A DNA stretch of 9,141 nucleotides from Anaerolineae bacterium (GTDB lineage Bacteria; Chloroflexota; Anaerolineae; B4-G1): positions 1 through 9,141 of the forward strand of contig JAUXFI010000069.1 of assembly GCA_030620125.1 (NCBI GenBank). Direction: 5' to 3'. The translations under genes and the position numbers were made by a program. Each line of letters begins with the position of its first letter. The stretch's first letter is position 1. Of this stretch, positions 6,532-9,141 are shown piece after piece. The notes beneath the pieces are model-generated. The model searched no databases. It had not been told where the DNA came from and was given only the letters and a program-made list of their open reading frames with translations.

Positions 6532-7509
6532 GTGGGAGAGATGTCTACGACGGTCAAACCTCAGTCTCCCCAGCCCTCACAGGAGAGGGGGCGGGGGAGG
6601 GGTTGGCTGCGCCGCGAGTCTAACCCGCTTCTGGTCAAAGAACTGCGGGGGCGTATGCGCGGCGCGCGGGCGTTCATCGTGCTGACCGTCTACCTGCTGT
6701 TGTTGAGTTGTTTCACCTCGATCATCTACTATGCCTACACCGTGAGCGCGGGCGGGCCTGGTGGCGGGCCGGAGATGGCCTATCTGGGCAAGGTCATCTT
6801 TGCCAGTGTGGTCTTTATCGAAATCTTTATGGTCACGTTCATCACGCCCGCCTTCACCGCCGGCGCGATCAGCGGCGAGAGGGAGCGCAAGACCTACGAG
6901 TTGCTGCGGACGACGCTCCTGCCCGCCCGCAAGCTGGTCGCCGGGAAGCTCGCCTCCGCTCTCACCTACATGTTCTTGCTTATCCTGGCTGCGATCCCGC
7001 TGGAGAGCCTGGCCTTTGTCCTGGGCGGTGTCGTGGTGGAGGAGCTGGTGCTGGCACTGGTCATTCTGCTGGTGACCGCTTTTGCCTTCGCCGTCTTTGG
7101 CACGTTTTTCTCCTCCCTGGTGCGCACGACGCTCGTTGCCACCGTGTTGACCTACGCCACGGCGCTGCTGGCGACGGTTGGGCTGCCGGTACTGCTGGTG
7201 ATCTCGGCTGCCTTGTTGGATCCCTTCACGGGCGGTTATAGTTCGTCGAGGCCTTCCTGGGTCGTGGAGGCTATCATGAACTATGCGCTCTATCTCACCG
7301 CTGGCCTCAGTCCCATCACAGCCGCGATTTTCTCCGAGGTCGCTCTGGAGGAGCACAGCGCGGTGTGGTTCTTCTGGGAGCACCTGGGATCCGGCCATCG
7401 TATTCCGATCCCGTCGGCATGGGTTGTCTACACTGTGTCTTACGTGGCGCTGGCGCTTGTGCTGCTGTTGGTGACGGTGCTGCTGGTGCGGCGGCAGGAG
7501 ACGAGGTAA
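6532..7509 (+). CDS. ABC-2 type transporter permease subunit 2
   Basis: A 325-residue integral membrane protein with hydrophobic segments near 47-70, 88-113, 143-166, 171-196, 200-230 and 297-321. The loop after the second segment reads SGERERKTYELLRTTLLPA (114-132) then VAGKL, parallel to the coupling motif of permease 1 and typical of ABC-2 permeases. The conserved part begins with NPLLVKELRGRMRGARAF (31-48). The residues before it, about 11-25 (QSPQPSQERGRGRGW), are encoded by a diverged copy of the G-rich dispersed element and are unlikely to be ancestral. GTG 6532 is supported by GGAGG at 6521; ATG 6541 is the alternative. It starts 11 nt after permease 1 ends, and its stop overlaps the next start (TAATG). 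Together with the preceding ATPase and permease it completes a transporter of unknown substrate. Confidence 0.9.
   Translation: MGEMSTTVKPQSPQPSQERGRGRGWLRRESNPLLVKELRGRMRGARAFIVLTVYLLLLSCFTSIIYYAYTVSAGGPGGGPEMAYLGKVIFASVVFIEIFMVTFITPAFTAGAISGERERKTYELLRTTLLPARKLVAGKLASALTYMFLLILAAIPLESLAFVLGGVVVEELVLALVILLVTAFAFAVFGTFFSSLVRTTLVATVLTYATALLATVGLPVLLVISAALLDPFTGGYSSSRPSWVVEAIMNYALYLTAGLSPITAAIFSEVALEEHSAVWFFWEHLGSGHRIPIPSAWVVYTVSYVALALVLLLVTVLLVRRQETR
6568..6602 (+). repeat. Dispersed G-rich palindromic element, copy D (translated in permease 2)
   Basis: CCCAGCCCTCACAGGAGAG followed by GGGGCGGGGGAGGGGT is a diverged version of copies B and C in the same orientation. It is read in frame as residues of the type PQPSQERGRGRG (13-24) at the N-terminus of permease 2, before the family-conserved part. 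The hairpin arms are weaker than in copy C. Confidence 0.7.
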
Positions 7510-8741
7510 TGGCCAAATCCCAAATCCCAAATCCCAAACCCCAAATCCTCGGCGTCCAACGTCCAACCTCCAATCTCCAATCTTACCTGCGCCGCTGGGG
7601 GCTGCGGCTGCGGCTGGCCGAGAGCTTGACCTGGGGGCCGTGGGGTGCGGCGCTGGGGCTGGGGCTGGGGCTGGGCCTGGCGCTGGCGGCGCGGGTGTGG
7701 CCGCTGCTGGTAGCCCGCTGGCTGGCCGGGTTGGCGGGGTTGCTGACGCTCGCGGGTCTGGCGGTCGGACTGGCGGCTGTCTGGCTGCGCCCGCGTTCGC
7801 TGCACCGGCTGGCGTGTATCTTTGACCGCCGCTTTGGCCTGGCCGAGCGGCTGGTGACGGCGGTAGAGATCGGCGGCCGTAGGCTGCGGGCGTCGCCGGC
7901 GATGACCGGGGCTCAGTTGTCCGACACGCTGGACGTCGCCGCTTGCGTTGAGCCTCGTGTGATGCTGCCGTTGCGGGCCTCCCGCCGGGCGCTCCTGGCC
8001 TTTGGTGTGTTGGCGGTCGCGCTGGCGCTCTCGCTCTGGCTGCCGAACCCCCAGGAGGACGTGCTCTTGCAGCAGGCCGCCGTGAGTGCCGCTATTGAGG
8101 AGCAGATCGAGGAGCTGGAGACGGCGCGAGAGGAGGTGGCCGAGGCCGAGGGGCTGACTGAGGCGGAGCGGGAGGTCTTGTTGCAGGCGTTGGAGGAGGC
8201 GATTGCCGCCCTCGACGAAGGGAGAGCGACGCCGGAAGAGGCGGTGGCGGCCCTTTCGGAGGCGGAGCAGGCGCTGGCGCAGTTGCAGGATCCCGACGCG
8301 GCTGGTGTGCAAGCTGGACTGGATCGCGCCGCCGAGGGTATGGCCGACTCGGAGCTTACCCGCGACATCGCTGAGGCGCTGGCGAGCGGGGATTACCAGG
8401 CGGCGGCCCAGGCGTTGGATGCCTACAGCGGCGCGAAGGGCGAAGCGTTGACTCGCGAGGAGGAGCTCGAGCTGGCCCGCGAATTGGCGGAAGCGGCGGC
8501 ATTGCTGGCCGAAAGCGCCTCCTCCCTGGAGGGGGGACTGAGGGGGGTGGCAGAACAGTTGGCCCAGGCTGCCGAGGCCATTGAGCGCGGCGACATCGGT
8601 GAGGCGCGGGAGGCAATCCGGGATGCGGCGCAGCGGATGGGCGAGGCAGGGGAGCGGGTGCAGCGGCAGGAAACGGTCGAGGGGACGTTGGCGCAGTTGC
8701 AGGAGGGGCGTGAGCAAATCGCCCAGGCCGGTGGTACCTGA
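7509..8741 (+). CDS. Membrane-anchored coiled-coil protein (DUF4175-like layout), ends at premature-looking TGA
   Basis: A 410-residue product up to TGA 8739-8741. The start is ATG 7509, overlapping the previous stop as TAATG, with GGAG (7497-7500) 8 nt upstream. Residues 2-25 (AKSQIPNPKPQILGV, then QRPTSNLQ) are read from two heptanucleotide arrays. Two close membrane segments follow at about 47-67 (with LGLGLGLGLALAA) and 71-94, then a cytoplasmic-looking stretch (LACIFDRRFGLAERLVTAVE), and a third membrane segment near 160-180. From about 185 the protein is a long Ala/Glu/Gln-rich coiled coil. The two-plus-one membrane pattern and DRRFGL-ERL-TA resemble DUF4175-like envelope proteins, often near MoxR/DUF58 genes; this match is from memory and tentative. 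The same frame continues for 127 sense codons after the TGA, so the native protein was probably about 538 residues. Confidence 0.8.
   Translation: MAKSQIPNPKPQILGVQRPTSNLQSYLRRWGLRLRLAESLTWGPWGAALGLGLGLGLALAARVWPLLVARWLAGLAGLLTLAGLAVGLAAVWLRPRSLHRLACIFDRRFGLAERLVTAVEIGGRRLRASPAMTGAQLSDTLDVAACVEPRVMLPLRASRRALLAFGVLAVALALSLWLPNPQEDVLLQQAAVSAAIEEQIEELETAREEVAEAEGLTEAEREVLLQALEEAIAALDEGRATPEEAVAALSEAEQALAQLQDPDAAGVQAGLDRAAEGMADSELTRDIAEALASGDYQAAAQALDAYSGAKGEALTREEELELARELAEAAALLAESASSLEGGLRGVAEQLAQAAEAIERGDIGEAREAIRDAAQRMGEAGERVQRQETVEGTLAQLQEGREQIAQAGGT
7513..7582 (+). repeat. Two adjacent heptanucleotide arrays at the 5' end of the coiled-coil protein gene
   Basis: Five tandem units of CCAAATC (7513-7547; the fourth is CCAAACC) are followed, after seven bases, by four units of the form TCCAAYN (TCCAACG, TCCAACC, TCCAATC, TCCAATC; 7555-7582). 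Both arrays have a 7-bp period and related units, and both are translated from the third codon onward. Their base composition (A/C/T, almost no G) is unlike the surrounding G-rich coding strand. Confidence 0.88.
7653..7676 (+). repeat. CTGGGG hexamer repeat within a membrane-segment coding region
   Basis: Three perfect CTGGGG units plus CTGGGC are read as alternating Leu-Gly in the first membrane segment of the coiled-coil protein. The G-runs also make a G-quadruplex pattern. It may simply reflect codon use for a Leu/Gly helix. Confidence 0.55.
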
Positions 8742-9125
8742 CCGCGTACCGGAAGGCCGCTCGGTCAGGGCGGCGCGGGGGCACAACCAGCGGGCAGTGC
8801 AGGTGGGCAACAAGCGGGCAGTGGTCAGCAGACACAGCCGGGTCACCACGAGGACGCCGGTACTGGCGCGCCTTACGCCGAGGTCTACGTGCCGTACCGC
8901 TTCGACGAGGAGGGGGCCGGGCTAGACGTGGGGCGTGAGGATGGGGAGGGTGTGCCGGTGGGCGACGCGCCGCTACCGGCTCCTGAGAGCGGCAGGGCCA
9001 ACGTGCCCTATCGAGAGGTCTACGCCGACTATGCCGCCCAGGCCGGCGCCGCGTTGGAGGGGAGTTACATTCCCCTGGGGATGAAGCAGTACGTGCGGGA
9101 TTACTTTAGTTCGTTGGAGCCGTAG
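8742..9125 (+). pseudogene. C-terminal remnant or readthrough tail of the coiled-coil protein
   Basis: This stretch is in the same frame as the gene ending at 8741 and stays open for 127 codons to TAG 9123-9125. It first encodes a Gly/Gln/Pro-rich linker (LGQGGAGAQPAGSAGGQQAG), then two related segments, YAEVYVPYRFDEEGAG and NVPYREVYADYAAQAG, and ends IPLGMKQYVRDYFSSLEP. A flexible linker plus a VPYxxVYxxY/YFSSLEP tail looks like the normal end of a longer protein, not random sequence. I see no ribosome binding site for separate translation; the only early candidate is GTG 8889, without a good Shine-Dalgarno sequence. It may be a remnant after a nonsense mutation, a sequencing error at the TGA, or a readthrough extension. 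Confidence 0.6.
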
Positions 9126-9141
9126 GGGATTATCCAGCGCC

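Noticed and set aside
7513..7582. CRISPR array
   Set aside because: Units are 7 bp, directly tandem without spacers, and inside a coding sequence; no cas genes nearby.
8519..8550. Another degraded copy of the G-rich element (CTCCCTGGAGGGGGG then GAGGGGGGT)
   Set aside because: The order resembles the element, but the codons fit the coiled coil (SSLEGGLRGVAEQL) and there is no interruption of the heptad-like sequence, so chance similarity is as likely.
8739..8741. UGA as selenocysteine or as a reassigned sense codon
   Set aside because: The local stem (GGTAC/GTACC) encloses the TGA instead of following it as a bacterial SECIS would, and no redox motif is present. The other long genes contain no internal TGA, and the 792-residue protein gene ends with TGA, so genome-wide reassignment is not supported.
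7440..8849. Minus-strand reading frame of 469 codons opposite the coiled-coil gene
   Set aside because: Arg/Gln/Leu-rich antisense product of the Ala/Glu-rich coiled coil; no start signal, and the plus-strand frame fits the operon and has membrane segments.

Overview
The window is GC-rich and gene-dense. Its flavour suggests Chloroflexota (Anaerolineae or a relative): SRGMK-type ABC-2 ATPases, a glycosyltransferase-like membrane protein with an FSDD loop, and heavy decoration with short dispersed repeats (the ATCTGCG palindrome, the CCCCTCCCC/GGGGAGGGG element, and CCAAATC/TCCAAYC heptamers). This placement is inference from sequence style; there is no marker gene.

Layout. Positions 1-2052 (minus strand) hold most of a large polytopic membrane protein, probably a GT-C type glycosyltransferase, that runs off the left edge. 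Positions 2053-2237 are a divergent intergenic region with a good plus-strand promoter (TTGAGC-16-TATAAT with an extended -10), a dyad just downstream of it, and a 5'-UTR hairpin that touches the Shine-Dalgarno sequence of the next gene. From 2238 to the right edge everything is on the plus strand and looks like one operon. It encodes an exported and membrane-anchored 792-residue protein with a glutamine-amidotransferase-like segment; an ABC ATPase; two ABC-2 type permeases; and a membrane-anchored coiled-coil protein. The coiled-coil reading frame is broken by one in-frame TGA (8739-8741) and then continues, without another stop, to TAG at 9125.

How the genes may work together. One ATPase plus two different permeases would form a complete ABC-2 transporter. 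The 792-residue protein exposes large domains outside the membrane and the last gene supplies a long coiled coil on a membrane anchor. The set could be an envelope-associated transport or remodelling machine. No substrate can be read from the sequence.

The most unusual structural feature is that the four operon genes after the first one (ATPase, permease 1, permease 2, coiled-coil protein) all have repeat DNA at their 5' ends. Copies of a palindromic G-rich element fill both 49-nt gaps before the ATPase and permease 1 and supply their apparent ribosome binding sites. A diverged copy is translated within the N-terminus of permease 2. Two heptanucleotide arrays are translated at the N-terminus of the coiled-coil protein. 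The minus-strand gene also carries two repeat elements in frame. No RNA genes, CRISPR array, transposase or convincing terminator were seen.
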